Shown here: one piece after another, positions 6,291 to 13,463 of the stretch
Numbering within the stretch: the stretch's first letter is position 1
Layout of the letters: each line of letters opens with the position of its first letter
Position numbers and translations under genes: made by a program
From: an uncultured Clostridia bacterium
GTDB taxonomy: Bacteria > Bacillota > Clostridia > Christensenellales > Aristaeellaceae
NCBI GenBank assembly: GCA_934621505.1
Contig: CAKTUU010000043.1
Span: forward strand, 1 to 16,659
Direction of reading: 5' to 3'
DNA length: 16,659 bases
The notes under the pieces: generated by a model
Seen by the model: the letters and a program-made list of their open reading frames with translations, nothing else
Database searches by the model: none
Told to the model about the DNA's origin: nothing

Positions 6291-7583
6291 TTACCTGACC
6301 GGCTGCTGCTGGTACAGCATATATCCGTCGTCGCAGCGGGCCAGCACCAGGCTGCCATCGTCGCTGATGTCAAAATCGTAGGCACTGTCAAAGGTTCCGT
6401 CAAAGGGCACCACCGGGTTGCCCTCCATATCCACCACGCCCGCGGCGCCGTCGGCGTTCACCGCGGCAAACAGCGGCACGCCATAGCGGCAGGTAACGTC
6501 GATATAATGCTCCGGCAGTTCTCCCTTGGGGCTGATGACAATATACTTGCCGTCCAGACCCTGCAAATAGGCAAAGGGCTGGTAGTAGGTTTTGGCAATG
6601 GAGGCGGAGTAGGTAAAGCCGCTTACCTGGTTGCCCTGCAAATCCACAAAGCCCACCAGACCGTCCTTGCTGACCAGCTGATAGCCGGTGGCAAAGAAGG
6701 GCTGATCATCGCTGTAGTAAATTTCATCGTACTGGCAGGGCAGAATTTCCCTGCCGGTTTTATCCACCAGACCATACAAACCGTTCAGCTTGACCCGGGC
6801 ATAGTCGCCGCAAAAATCGTAGGTATATTCGTAGGTGCGGCCCAAATCAAACAGCACGTTGCCCTGCAGGTCTCTGGCAACGCCGTCCTTAAACCAGATG
6901 CTCTGCTTCACCTCACCGGCGGTCAGGGTGCATTCCGGCACAAAGGCGGGCTGATTGCTGCCGCAGTGCAGAATGGTTCCGGTTTTGTAATCGTCCTCAT
7001 ATTCACGATAAGCGTCGCCCTGATAGGCGGATTTTTCCATGGCCTTGTTGTAGAACGCCCGTCCGCCTTCCTGATTGGTCACGCACAGGTAATCGCCGTA
7101 AGCGTCGGCATAGCGGTAATCATCGCGGGTCAGGCTGCCAGCCAGCTGCCCCTGGTAGTAAAAATCCACATGGTCCACCAGATAGAAGCCGTCGCCAAAC
7201 AGGGACTTGTAGTCGTAGTTTTCCTCCGTGGCCTCGGTCAGCACCACGCCCGCCTGCCAGCGGTCGGACAGCCATTCGATATCCCCGTATTGCAGGGGCA
7301 TGATCATCCCGCCCTGCCCATCCAGCAGGCCGCTGGTATTCACGCCGTTTTCGTTTACCACCTCATAGCCGCTTTTTTTCACGCTCATGGCGGCGTAGCC
7401 GTCAGACAGCCTGTTGCCCTGGGCGTCCACCACATAGTAGTCGTCGGTTCGTTTTTCACGGCAGGCAAAGGTATTAGCGGCAGGGTTCAGCTCCATGCGG
7501 TTGTTTTCCAGCAGACGGCCTTCCGCCGCCGCGCAGCTTAGCGGCAGACACAAAGCCAGTAAAAGGGCGATTGCTTTTTTCAT
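6291..7583 (-). CDS. Secreted WG-repeat protein
   Basis: A 430-aa exported protein with a signal peptide (MKKAIALLLALCLPLSCAAA, cleavage near residue 20). It carries several degenerate WG (KWG) beta repeats of about 40-60 residues. The clearest are GLYGLVDKTGREILPCQYDE, KDGLVGFVDLQGNQV and AAGVVDMEGNPVVPF; YYVVDAQGNRLSDGY near the N-terminus is another. WG repeats form beta-propeller-like modules of unknown binding function, often in secreted or periplasmic proteins. The ATG has ribosome-binding sequence AAGGATGAAGG just upstream. The gene follows the FAD dehydrogenase by 21 nt and so is probably the last gene of the tryptophan T-box operon; its link to tryptophan is not evident. Confidence 0.85.
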   Translation of the reverse strand: MKKAIALLLALCLPLSCAAAEGRLLENNRMELNPAANTFACREKRTDDYYVVDAQGNRLSDGYAAMSVKKSGYEVVNENGVNTSGLLDGQGGMIMPLQYGDIEWLSDRWQAGVVLTEATEENYDYKSLFGDGFYLVDHVDFYYQGQLAGSLTRDDYRYADAYGDYLCVTNQEGGRAFYNKAMEKSAYQGDAYREYEDDYKTGTILHCGSNQPAFVPECTLTAGEVKQSIWFKDGVARDLQGNVLFDLGRTYEYTYDFCGDYARVKLNGLYGLVDKTGREILPCQYDEIYYSDDQPFFATGYQLVSKDGLVGFVDLQGNQVSGFTYSASIAKTYYQPFAYLQGLDGKYIVISPKGELPEHYIDVTCRYGVPLFAAVNADGAAGVVDMEGNPVVPFDGTFDSAYDFDISDDGSLVLARCDDGYMLYQQQPVR

Positions 7584-7604
7584 TTTCCTTCATCCTTTCC
7601 GTTG

Positions 7605-9032
7605 TCAGGCGTTTTCCCGGCTCATGCGGCCCGCAATTTCGTCCACAGCCACCATGCCGCTGACGCCCGCCTGCATCAGGCCGCGGGTGATTCCCGCGCC
7701 GTCGCCCACGGTAAACAGGCCCTTGATGGCGGTTTCAAAATTGCTGTCCACCAGCACCTTGCTGGAATAGAACTTCACCTCCACGCCGTAAAGCAGGGTG
7801 TTCTGGCTGTACAGCCCGGGGGCCAGATGGTCAAAGGCCCGCAGGGCCTCCACAATGCTGGTCAGGTGGCGGGCAGGCAGCACAAAGCTGAGGTCGCCGG
7901 GCACGGCGGTGGAAAGGGTGGGAATGGTGGTGGACTTGGCCAGGCGGGCAGCGTCCGTGCGGCGGCCCTTGAGCAGGTCCCCCAGACGCTGCACCATAAT
8001 GGGCCCGCCGGTGAGCATATTGCCCAGCTCGGCGATATACCTGCCATAGGCAATGGGCTGGTCAAACGGCTCGGTAAAGCGGGTGGACACCAGCAGGGCA
8101 AAGTTGGTGTTGCCGGTGCGCTTGGCCGCGTCCTCGTAGCTGTGGCCGTTCACCACGGCGATGCCGCCCTCGTAATATTCCTGGCTGACCTCGCCGCCCG
8201 GATTCATGCAGAAGGTACGCACCTTGTTTTCATAGGTGTCGCTGTAGTAGACCAGCTTGGCCTCGTACAGTTCTTTGGTCAGGTGGTCCATAATGGCGTT
8301 GGGCACCTCTACCCGCACGCCAATATCCACTTCGTTGTTCTGGGTGCGCAGGCCCAGCTTGTTCACTGTTTCAGTCAGCCATTTCGCGCCGCCGCGGCCG
8401 GGGCCGGCAATCACATAGGGGGCGTATACCACCTCCGGCTCGTGGCCTTTTTGGCAGATACGCACGCCCACCACCCTGCCGTTTTCGCACAGAATGTCCT
8501 GGGCGCTGGTCAGCTCCATAAAGGTGGTATGGGTCTTCTGGGTCAGGTAATCGTGCATGGCCCCCAGCACGGGGCCCGCGTTTTCCGTACCCAGATGGCG
8601 CACGGGGCAGGGCACCAGATGAATGTTGTACCGGCTGGCCTCGTAAGCGATTTCATCCACACGGCTGTTGTTCAGGCCATGAACCACGGGGCTCGCCCCG
8701 AATTGCAGATACTTGTCGTCCGCGTGCCGGATGTATTCCATGGCCCGCTTGTGGCCGATATAGTCCGCCACATGGCCGCCCACCTCGTCGCTGAGGGACA
8801 GCTTGCCGTCCGAGAACGCGCCCGCGCCCGCCCAGCCGTGCACAATGCCGCAGGGGTCGCAGTGACGGCACTTGCCGTCCACCCGGGCGGGGCAGGACCT
8901 ATGAGAGATGGCCCGTCCGGTATCAATCATCAGCACACGGCTTTCCGGGCACTTTTCCGTCATTTGCAGGGCGGCGAAAATGCCTGCGGGACCCGCGCCA
9001 ATAATGATTAAATCAAAGCGATTGTTTTCCAT
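7605..9032 (-). CDS. FAD-dependent dehydrogenase, COG2509 type
   Basis: A 475-aa cytoplasmic flavoprotein of the uncharacterised COG2509 FAD-dependent dehydrogenases. The N-terminal Rossmann motif is DLIIIGAGPAG (G12, G14, G17). Next comes a conserved cysteine cluster, C47, C55, C58 and C61, directly before GIVHGWAGAGAFSDGKL, the hallmark block of this family. The C-terminal LFTVGDGAGITRGLMQAG is the second FAD-contacting motif. The substrate is unknown. The cysteines could bind a metal or FeS cluster or form a redox pair; this is inference. It starts 10 nt after the trpS stop with AAGGAG (9043-9038) overlapping that stop, so co-transcription with trpS and Trp-dependent control are expected. 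Confidence 0.88.
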   Translation of the reverse strand: MENNRFDLIIIGAGPAGIFAALQMTEKCPESRVLMIDTGRAISHRSCPARVDGKCRHCDPCGIVHGWAGAGAFSDGKLSLSDEVGGHVADYIGHKRAMEYIRHADDKYLQFGASPVVHGLNNSRVDEIAYEASRYNIHLVPCPVRHLGTENAGPVLGAMHDYLTQKTHTTFMELTSAQDILCENGRVVGVRICQKGHEPEVVYAPYVIAGPGRGGAKWLTETVNKLGLRTQNNEVDIGVRVEVPNAIMDHLTKELYEAKLVYYSDTYENKVRTFCMNPGGEVSQEYYEGGIAVVNGHSYEDAAKRTGNTNFALLVSTRFTEPFDQPIAYGRYIAELGNMLTGGPIMVQRLGDLLKGRRTDAARLAKSTTIPTLSTAVPGDLSFVLPARHLTSIVEALRAFDHLAPGLYSQNTLLYGVEVKFYSSKVLVDSNFETAIKGLFTVGDGAGITRGLMQAGVSGMVAVDEIAGRMSRENA

Positions 9033-9041
9033 TCCGTCTCC

Positions 9042-10055
9042 TTACTGTTTGCCGTGCTCGGCAAAACCGATCTTGTGCTTTACCTTGCGCAGGGTGCGCT
9101 GGGCCATGCGGTCGGCGATCTGGGCGTTTTCATCCAGCACGCTTTGCAGGTAGGCCTTATCCGCCATCAGGCGCTTATGCTCGCTTTGCAGGGGCTCCAG
9201 CGCGGCGATTACGCAATCCGCCACCCGCTCCTTCAACTGGCCGTAGCCCTGGCCCGCCAGCTCGTCCGCCGCCTGCTGGGGGGTCTGATTGCTCAAAGCA
9301 GCGATAATGCTGAGCAGGTTGCTGACGCCGGGCTTGTTTTCCGGGTCGAAGCGGATTTCCGCGTCGCTGTCGGTGACGGCGCGCTTGACCTTGCGGCGAA
9401 TTACATCCGGCGGGTCCAGCAGGGCGATATAGGTTTCCTCCGGGTCGGATTTGCTCATCTTGCGGGTAGGCTCCTGCAGGCTCATGATGCGGCTGCCCAC
9501 CTTGCCAAAGTAGCCCTCGGGAATGGTAAACACATCGCCGTAAATGCCGTTGAAACGCTGGGCGATGTCCCGGGTCAGCTCCAGATGCTGCTTCTGGTCC
9601 GCGCCGATGGGCACCAGGTTGGTCTGGTACAGAAGAATATCCGCCGCCATCAGGGTGGGATAGGTAAACAGGCCCGCGTTGATATTATCGGCATGCTTGG
9701 CGCACTTATCCTTGTACTGGGTCATGCGGCTTAATTCGCCCATGTAGGTATAGCAGTTCAAAATCCAGGCCAGCTCCGCGTGGCCGCTGACATGGCTTTG
9801 GCAGTAGATGATATTCTTTTTGGGGTCCAGGCCGCTGGCAATGTAAATACCCGCCAGCTCCAGGCAGCGGCGGCGCAGGGCGGCCGGGTCCTGACGCACG
9901 GTAATGGCGTGCATGTCCACCACGCAGTAGATGCACTGGTACTGGTCCTCCAGCAGCTTAAAGTTGCGCAGCGCGCCGATGTAGTTGCCCAGGGTCAGGG
10001 TGCCGGAGGGCTGAATACCGGAGAAGATAATGGGCTTTTTTTCCGTGTTTTCCAT
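9042..10055 (-). CDS. trpS: Tryptophan--tRNA ligase (TrpRS)
   Basis: A class I aminoacyl-tRNA synthetase that activates tryptophan with ATP and charges tRNA-Trp in the cytoplasm. The 337-aa length is normal for bacterial TrpRS. PSGTLTLGNYIG (residues 16-27) is the HIGH-region equivalent, and KMSKS is at residues 199-203 in the family block SLQEPTRKMSKSDPEE. The block IYCVVDMHAITVRQDP is also typical. The start has AGGAGG overlapping the stop of the upstream membrane-protein gene (15-nt gap). It is the third gene behind the Trp-specific T-box leader, so starvation-induced expression is expected through the accumulation of uncharged tRNA-Trp. Confidence 0.97.
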   Translation of the reverse strand: MENTEKKPIIFSGIQPSGTLTLGNYIGALRNFKLLEDQYQCIYCVVDMHAITVRQDPAALRRRCLELAGIYIASGLDPKKNIIYCQSHVSGHAELAWILNCYTYMGELSRMTQYKDKCAKHADNINAGLFTYPTLMAADILLYQTNLVPIGADQKQHLELTRDIAQRFNGIYGDVFTIPEGYFGKVGSRIMSLQEPTRKMSKSDPEETYIALLDPPDVIRRKVKRAVTDSDAEIRFDPENKPGVSNLLSIIAALSNQTPQQAADELAGQGYGQLKERVADCVIAALEPLQSEHKRLMADKAYLQSVLDENAQIADRMAQRTLRKVKHKIGFAEHGKQ

Positions 10056-10070
10056 GATTGTTTTTCCTCC

Positions 10071-10412
10071 TTATCGCAAAGTCAGGGTGAGCACAATGCC
10101 CAGAATGATCACGCAGTTGCCAATCAGCCTGCGCAGGGTGATTTTTTCATTCAGAAAGAAGAAGCTGAGCGCCATCACATAGATATAGCCGGACGCTTCC
10201 AGCACGCTGGCTACGGTTAAATCCAGCGTGCGCAGGGCCGCCACATTCAGCAGCATGCAGCCAAAGAACAGGGCGTAGGCCCCGATGACCGGCAGGTTCA
10301 GGTAGGCGCGAAGGCCGGTGTATCTGGGGTTATCCGCCGCTTTTTTCAAAATCAGCTGGCTGACGGCGGACAAAAACGGGGTAATCAGGTAAATGAGAAC
10401 GCCGCTATTCAT
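10071..10412 (-). CDS. Small four-helix DMT/EamA-like membrane protein (partner 2)
   Basis: A 113-aa integral membrane protein with four predicted helices: about 5-23, 37-57, 65-85 and 94-112. The last half matches EamA/SMR-type sequences of the drug/metabolite transporter superfamily (VASVLEASGYIYVMALSFFF, then FLNEKIT...LIGNCVIILGIVL). Such four-helix proteins work as dimers; adjacent unlike pairs, as in SugE/EmrE-type heterodimers or ArnE-ArnF, form one transporter. It overlaps the upstream partner by 8 nt (stop inside GATCATGAATAG) and has only a weak ribosome binding site, so translation is coupled. Under the Trp T-box, a role in moving tryptophan or a related compound is inferred. The direction and substrate are unknown; a lipid-linked sugar flippase role remains possible. 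Confidence 0.85.
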   Translation of the reverse strand: MNSGVLIYLITPFLSAVSQLILKKAADNPRYTGLRAYLNLPVIGAYALFFGCMLLNVAALRTLDLTVASVLEASGYIYVMALSFFFLNEKITLRRLIGNCVIILGIVLTLTLR

Positions 10413-10752
10413 GATCCGTCACCACGAGCAGCACTCCGGCCAGCACCACCAGAATGCCAACCGCCTTTCCCCAGGTCAGGGTTTCGCCAAACAGGGTCAG
10501 CCCGAACAGGGCCGTCCACAGGGTGCATACGCCCTTGTTGCTGTAGGCGAAGTTCAGAGGCATACGCTTCAGCACCTGCTGCCACAGGATGGAATACGCC
10601 CCCAGCGTCAGCACCTCCAGGGCCAGAAACAGCAGCGTCGCGCCCTGCTGGCCGTCCGCCATGCGCAGGCCCGCCAGCTTGGCAAACACGCTGACCACCG
10701 CGTACAGCAGCAGCGTGCCATGCAAAAGAAGCAGGTTCTTGCCGCTTTTCAA
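10405..10752 (-). CDS. Small four-helix DMT/EamA-like membrane protein (partner 1)
   Basis: A 115-aa integral membrane protein with four hydrophobic helices: about 5-25, 36-58, 68-86 and 93-112. It ends in an EamA-like block (LFGETLTWGKAVGILVVLAGVLLVV). It is the first gene after the T-box terminator. The frame is open up to 10854 but that lies within the riboswitch, so the start must be later. I prefer TTG at 10752, with AAAGGA (10771-10766) upstream; an ATG at 10776 (eight codons longer) is the alternative but lacks a ribosome binding site. It overlaps partner 2 by 8 nt, and the two probably form a heterodimer. Its position right behind a Trp T-box parallels the Bacillus subtilis rtpA-ycbK operon, where a DMT-family gene is under tRNA-Trp control. 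Confidence 0.84.
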   Translation of the reverse strand: MKSGKNLLLLHGTLLLYAVVSVFAKLAGLRMADGQQGATLLFLALEVLTLGAYSILWQQVLKRMPLNFAYSNKGVCTLWTALFGLTLFGETLTWGKAVGILVVLAGVLLVVTDHE

Positions 10753-10787
10753 AATAACACATCCATCCTTTCCCATGGCCCGGCATG

Positions 10788-10819
10788 AAAAAACGCCCCA
10801 AACAAAATTGCTTGAGGCG
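10788..10819 (-). terminator. Terminator of the T-box leader
   Basis: On the minus strand CGCCTCAAGC (10819-10810) pairs with GTTTGGGGCG (10803-10794), including two G-U pairs. Six T residues (10793-10788) follow. It competes with the antiterminator, whose 3' arm overlaps the CCGCC at its base. Charged tRNA-Trp should let it form and stop transcription before the transporter genes. Confidence 0.88.
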
Positions 10820-11041
10820 GAATTTCCGCGGTGCCACTCAAATTCCCCGTACAACGGGCTCTGTCGCGTACCAGCATACGCGCCGCCTGGATAACGGGTG
10901 CGGAATCCCGTCGGCGGCTACAAATGCTTTCGCCGCCGCCCTCGGAAGTCCATTCCCCATCCCGCGCGGGCCGCGTTCTCACTATCCGCGGTTCCCTTTG
11001 CCGTGCCGAAAGGACGGGTACTCCTCTTCCTCAACGGTTCT
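10788..11041 (-). promoter_or_regulatory. T-box riboswitch leader, tryptophan-specific
   Basis: The roughly 250-nt leader senses uncharged tRNA. Stem I: base stem GGAAG (11030-11026) pairs with CTTCC (10948-10944); an AGTA loop-E motif (11022-11019) faces GAATGGA. The helix CCCGTCC then pairs with GGGATGGG. In the specifier loop the codon after GAA is TGG (10952-10950), encoding Trp. The T-box core AGTGGCACCGCGG is at 10838-10826, flanked by GGAATTT and AAATTCC that form the antiterminator. The UGGC in the core is complementary to an acceptor end GCCA, which fits the G discriminator base of bacterial tRNA-Trp. Other stems are GGCGGC/GCCGCC and ACGGG/CCCGT. The competing terminator follows. 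Family and specificity are read directly from these elements. Confidence 0.95.
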
Positions 11042-11047
11042 GTGTCT

Positions 11048-11076
11048 ATGATAGCCCGGCGGCGGTCCTTTGTCAA
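11048..11076 (-). promoter_or_regulatory. Sigma-A promoter of the T-box operon
   Basis: On the minus strand TTGACA (11076-11071), a 17-bp spacer and TATCAT (11053-11048). The transcript should start near 11041, exactly at the beginning of the T-box leader. It sits 18 nt after the recJ stop codon, with no terminator between. Confidence 0.88.
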
Positions 11077-11093
11077 GGTTAAAGTTGGCCGCG

Positions 11094-13439
11094 TCAGTCA
11101 TCGCCGCCCTGCAAAGCCCGCACGGCGCGCAAAATGGGGCTGTCCCCCAGGCGGCACTTCGCCGCGTCCAACAGGGCGTAGCGGAAGGGCGACGCGGTGT
11201 ATTCCACCAGCTTCAGCTGGCGAAAGGCCTCCAATCCCAAACGGGCCTGAGGCAGCAAAAGGCCGCTTTCCCGGCACAAATCCTGTAAGGTGTGCCGCTG
11301 CCAGGCGCGCATCACCTTGTACAGGCGGCGGAAGCCGTCGTCCCCTGCGTCCAGCCGACGGGCGGCGTTCTTCAGGGCCGGGCTGACCGGCAGGGCGTAG
11401 ACCTGGGCTTTGGGGAAGCGGCTTCGCCACAAATCCGCTTCGCCGGGGCACAGGGTCCCGTCCAGCAGCCAAATCTGCCGAAAGCACCCCTCTGCCAGAC
11501 TGGGCAGGGGATTCAGCACCACTGTGGCAAAGCCCCGCACATCCTTGGGCGTTTGGGTGCAAAAGTCCAAATTCCCCAGCGCCAAAGCCCTTGCCGCCGT
11601 TTGGGGCGTATGGGCCGCCAGCAGACAGCCCCGGGGAGCCGCAGCCAAAGCGGTTTGCAAATCCGCCCAATCTCGTTCCAGGGCCGACTGTCCCTGCGGG
11701 TGCTCCAGCTCGTCCATCAGCGTTCCCAGCAGGCCCTGCAAATCCTCGCCGGACTGCTGCAAGGCCTGCCGCCGGGCCTGACGGTCCGGCTCCAGCGCCT
11801 TTACCTCCAGCTGCAAACGGGTTACCCCGCGAAAGGTATTGCGCCCCAGACTGAACACCGCGTCCACCCGGTCGGGCAAAGAAGAAGCCAGCCTGCCCAT
11901 GCCAAAGGCGATGCCATCCATCATGGTTTGGTCCTGCCGCAGCGCCAGCTTTAAATGGCTGCCGTCCGCGCCGACGGCCCGGCGTTCCTCCGGGCACAGG
12001 CCCCGGGCCAGCAGCAGCGGCGCGGGATTCTGGCAGCCGAAGGGGGCCAGCAGGGAAATTTCATCCAGCAGGGGAGCGGTGCAGTCCTGCAAACGCACCT
12101 CCGCATCGTATTCCTGAGCGGGGATAAAGCAGCTTTCATCGGCGCTGTCCCGCACAGCCTGTTGCAGCCGCTGGCGAAAGGCCTCGTAATTTTCCAGCTT
12201 CAGGGTTACGCCCGCGGCCTGTTCGTGGCCGCCATAGCGTTCCAGCAGGTCGTCGCACTGCTGCAAACACCGGTGGATATTCACCCCGGGAATGGAGCGC
12301 AGGCTGCCGTGCATCCAGCCTTCCTCCAGGCTGAGCACGCAGGCGGGGCAGGCATACTGCTGGCACAGCCGGCCGGCGGCCAGACCGATAACACCCACAT
12401 GCCAGCCCTCTCCCCACACCATCAGCACCGGTTCGTCCAGAAAATCATGGCTCAGCGCCGCCTGAGAAGCCTGCCTGACCAGATTTTGCTCCTGTTCCTT
12501 GCGCCGGGTGTTCAGCTGGTCCAGTTCCTGCGCCAGATCAGCCGCTGCGGCCGGGTCGTCCGTCATCATCAGCCGCACGCCCTTGCCCGCGTCGTCCAGC
12601 CGCCCCGCCGCGTTCAGCCGCGGCCCCAGACGAAAGCCCAGCACCCCGCTGTCCACCGGGTCCGGATCGCCGCTGACCGCCAGCAGCGCCTTCATGCCGG
12701 GCCGGGTGCGGGCGGCGATTTCCCGCATCCCCAAGGCCACCAGCGCCCGGTTTTCATCCACCAGCGGCACAATATCCGCCACAGTGGCCAACGCCGCCAA
12801 ATCCAGATATTCCCGGCAGTTTTCCTCTCCCAGCAAAGCCTGGGCCACCTTAAAGGCCAAGCCGGTTCCGCACAGTCTGCGAAAGGGATAGCTCCCCAGC
12901 AGAGGGTTCAGCACCGCGTCGGCAGGGCTTTGCTGCAAATCCAGCCCGTGATGATCGGTTACGATCACCTGCATTCCCAGGCTTTGGGCCAGGCGCACCT
13001 CCTCATGGTTGGTAATGCCCAAATCCACCGTGACCAGCACCTTATAGGTTTGGGCCAGCTTTTCCACAGCGGCGCGGTTCAGGCCGTAGCCTTCCTGACG
13101 CAGGGGCGTATGGGGATGAGCATCGATGCCGAAGCGGCGCAGGGCCTGGGTCATCAGGGCGCAGGCGCAGATACCGTCCACATCGTAGTCCCCGTATACC
13201 ACCACAGGCAGGTTCCGGTCACGGGCGTTCGTCAGAATCTCCAGCGCCTTATCCATGTCATGCATTTGCATGGGATCGTGCAGCTGGCTCATGGACGGGT
13301 GCAGAAAAGCGTCCGCCTGGGCGGCGTTTTCAATGCCGCGGGCGTATAAAAGCCGCGCCGTCACCCCGGTATAGGGGCGCAGCGCGGCAAGGGCGCGCTC
13401 GTCAACCGGGCGCGCGTCGCGGGGTACAAAGCGTAGCAA
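11094..13439 (-). CDS. recJ: Single-stranded-DNA-specific exonuclease RecJ
   Basis: RecJ is a 5'-to-3' ssDNA exonuclease of the DHH family that acts in RecF-pathway recombination, mismatch and base-excision repair. The 781-aa length is normal for Firmicutes. Motifs in order are YGDYDVDG (residues 82-89), VTVDLGI, VTDHHG with DHH at 162-164, and GPRLNAAGRLDD of the DHH core. RYGGHEQAAG in the DHHA1 domain (H405) is followed by the OB-fold region and a long C-terminal part typical of the Gram-positive branch. It starts with TTG at 13439, supported by AGGAGG (13455-13450) 10 nt upstream and MLRFVPRD matching family N-termini. It follows the FAD oxidoreductase by 24 nt in one operon. Its transcripts probably run on into the T-box leader. 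Confidence 0.96.
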   Translation of the reverse strand: MLRFVPRDARPVDERALAALRPYTGVTARLLYARGIENAAQADAFLHPSMSQLHDPMQMHDMDKALEILTNARDRNLPVVVYGDYDVDGICACALMTQALRRFGIDAHPHTPLRQEGYGLNRAAVEKLAQTYKVLVTVDLGITNHEEVRLAQSLGMQVIVTDHHGLDLQQSPADAVLNPLLGSYPFRRLCGTGLAFKVAQALLGEENCREYLDLAALATVADIVPLVDENRALVALGMREIAARTRPGMKALLAVSGDPDPVDSGVLGFRLGPRLNAAGRLDDAGKGVRLMMTDDPAAAADLAQELDQLNTRRKEQEQNLVRQASQAALSHDFLDEPVLMVWGEGWHVGVIGLAAGRLCQQYACPACVLSLEEGWMHGSLRSIPGVNIHRCLQQCDDLLERYGGHEQAAGVTLKLENYEAFRQRLQQAVRDSADESCFIPAQEYDAEVRLQDCTAPLLDEISLLAPFGCQNPAPLLLARGLCPEERRAVGADGSHLKLALRQDQTMMDGIAFGMGRLASSLPDRVDAVFSLGRNTFRGVTRLQLEVKALEPDRQARRQALQQSGEDLQGLLGTLMDELEHPQGQSALERDWADLQTALAAAPRGCLLAAHTPQTAARALALGNLDFCTQTPKDVRGFATVVLNPLPSLAEGCFRQIWLLDGTLCPGEADLWRSRFPKAQVYALPVSPALKNAARRLDAGDDGFRRLYKVMRAWQRHTLQDLCRESGLLLPQARLGLEAFRQLKLVEYTASPFRYALLDAAKCRLGDSPILRAVRALQGGDD

Positions 13440-13463
13440 GGGAGCGATTCCTCCTAAAGCGTA

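Noticed and set aside
6273..7541. Plus-strand open frame opposite the WG-repeat gene
   Set aside because: Low-complexity Val/Gly/His composition and no start signal; the minus-strand frame has a signal peptide, repeats and a ribosome binding site.
7602..9011. Plus-strand open frame of 469 codons opposite the FAD dehydrogenase
   Set aside because: Shadow of a gene with clear FAD motifs on the minus strand.
10777..10854. N-terminal extension of the first small membrane protein
   Set aside because: The extra codons fall within the T-box antiterminator and terminator, which cannot also be the translated start region.
10785..11386. Plus-strand open frames (up to 162 codons) over the region upstream of the small transporter genes
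   Set aside because: They lie over the T-box leader and the end of recJ; the leader's structure explains the sequence and the peptides are Arg/Pro-rich shadows.
11955..13349. Plus-strand open frame opposite recJ
   Set aside because: Antisense to conserved DHH motifs; no independent evidence of coding.
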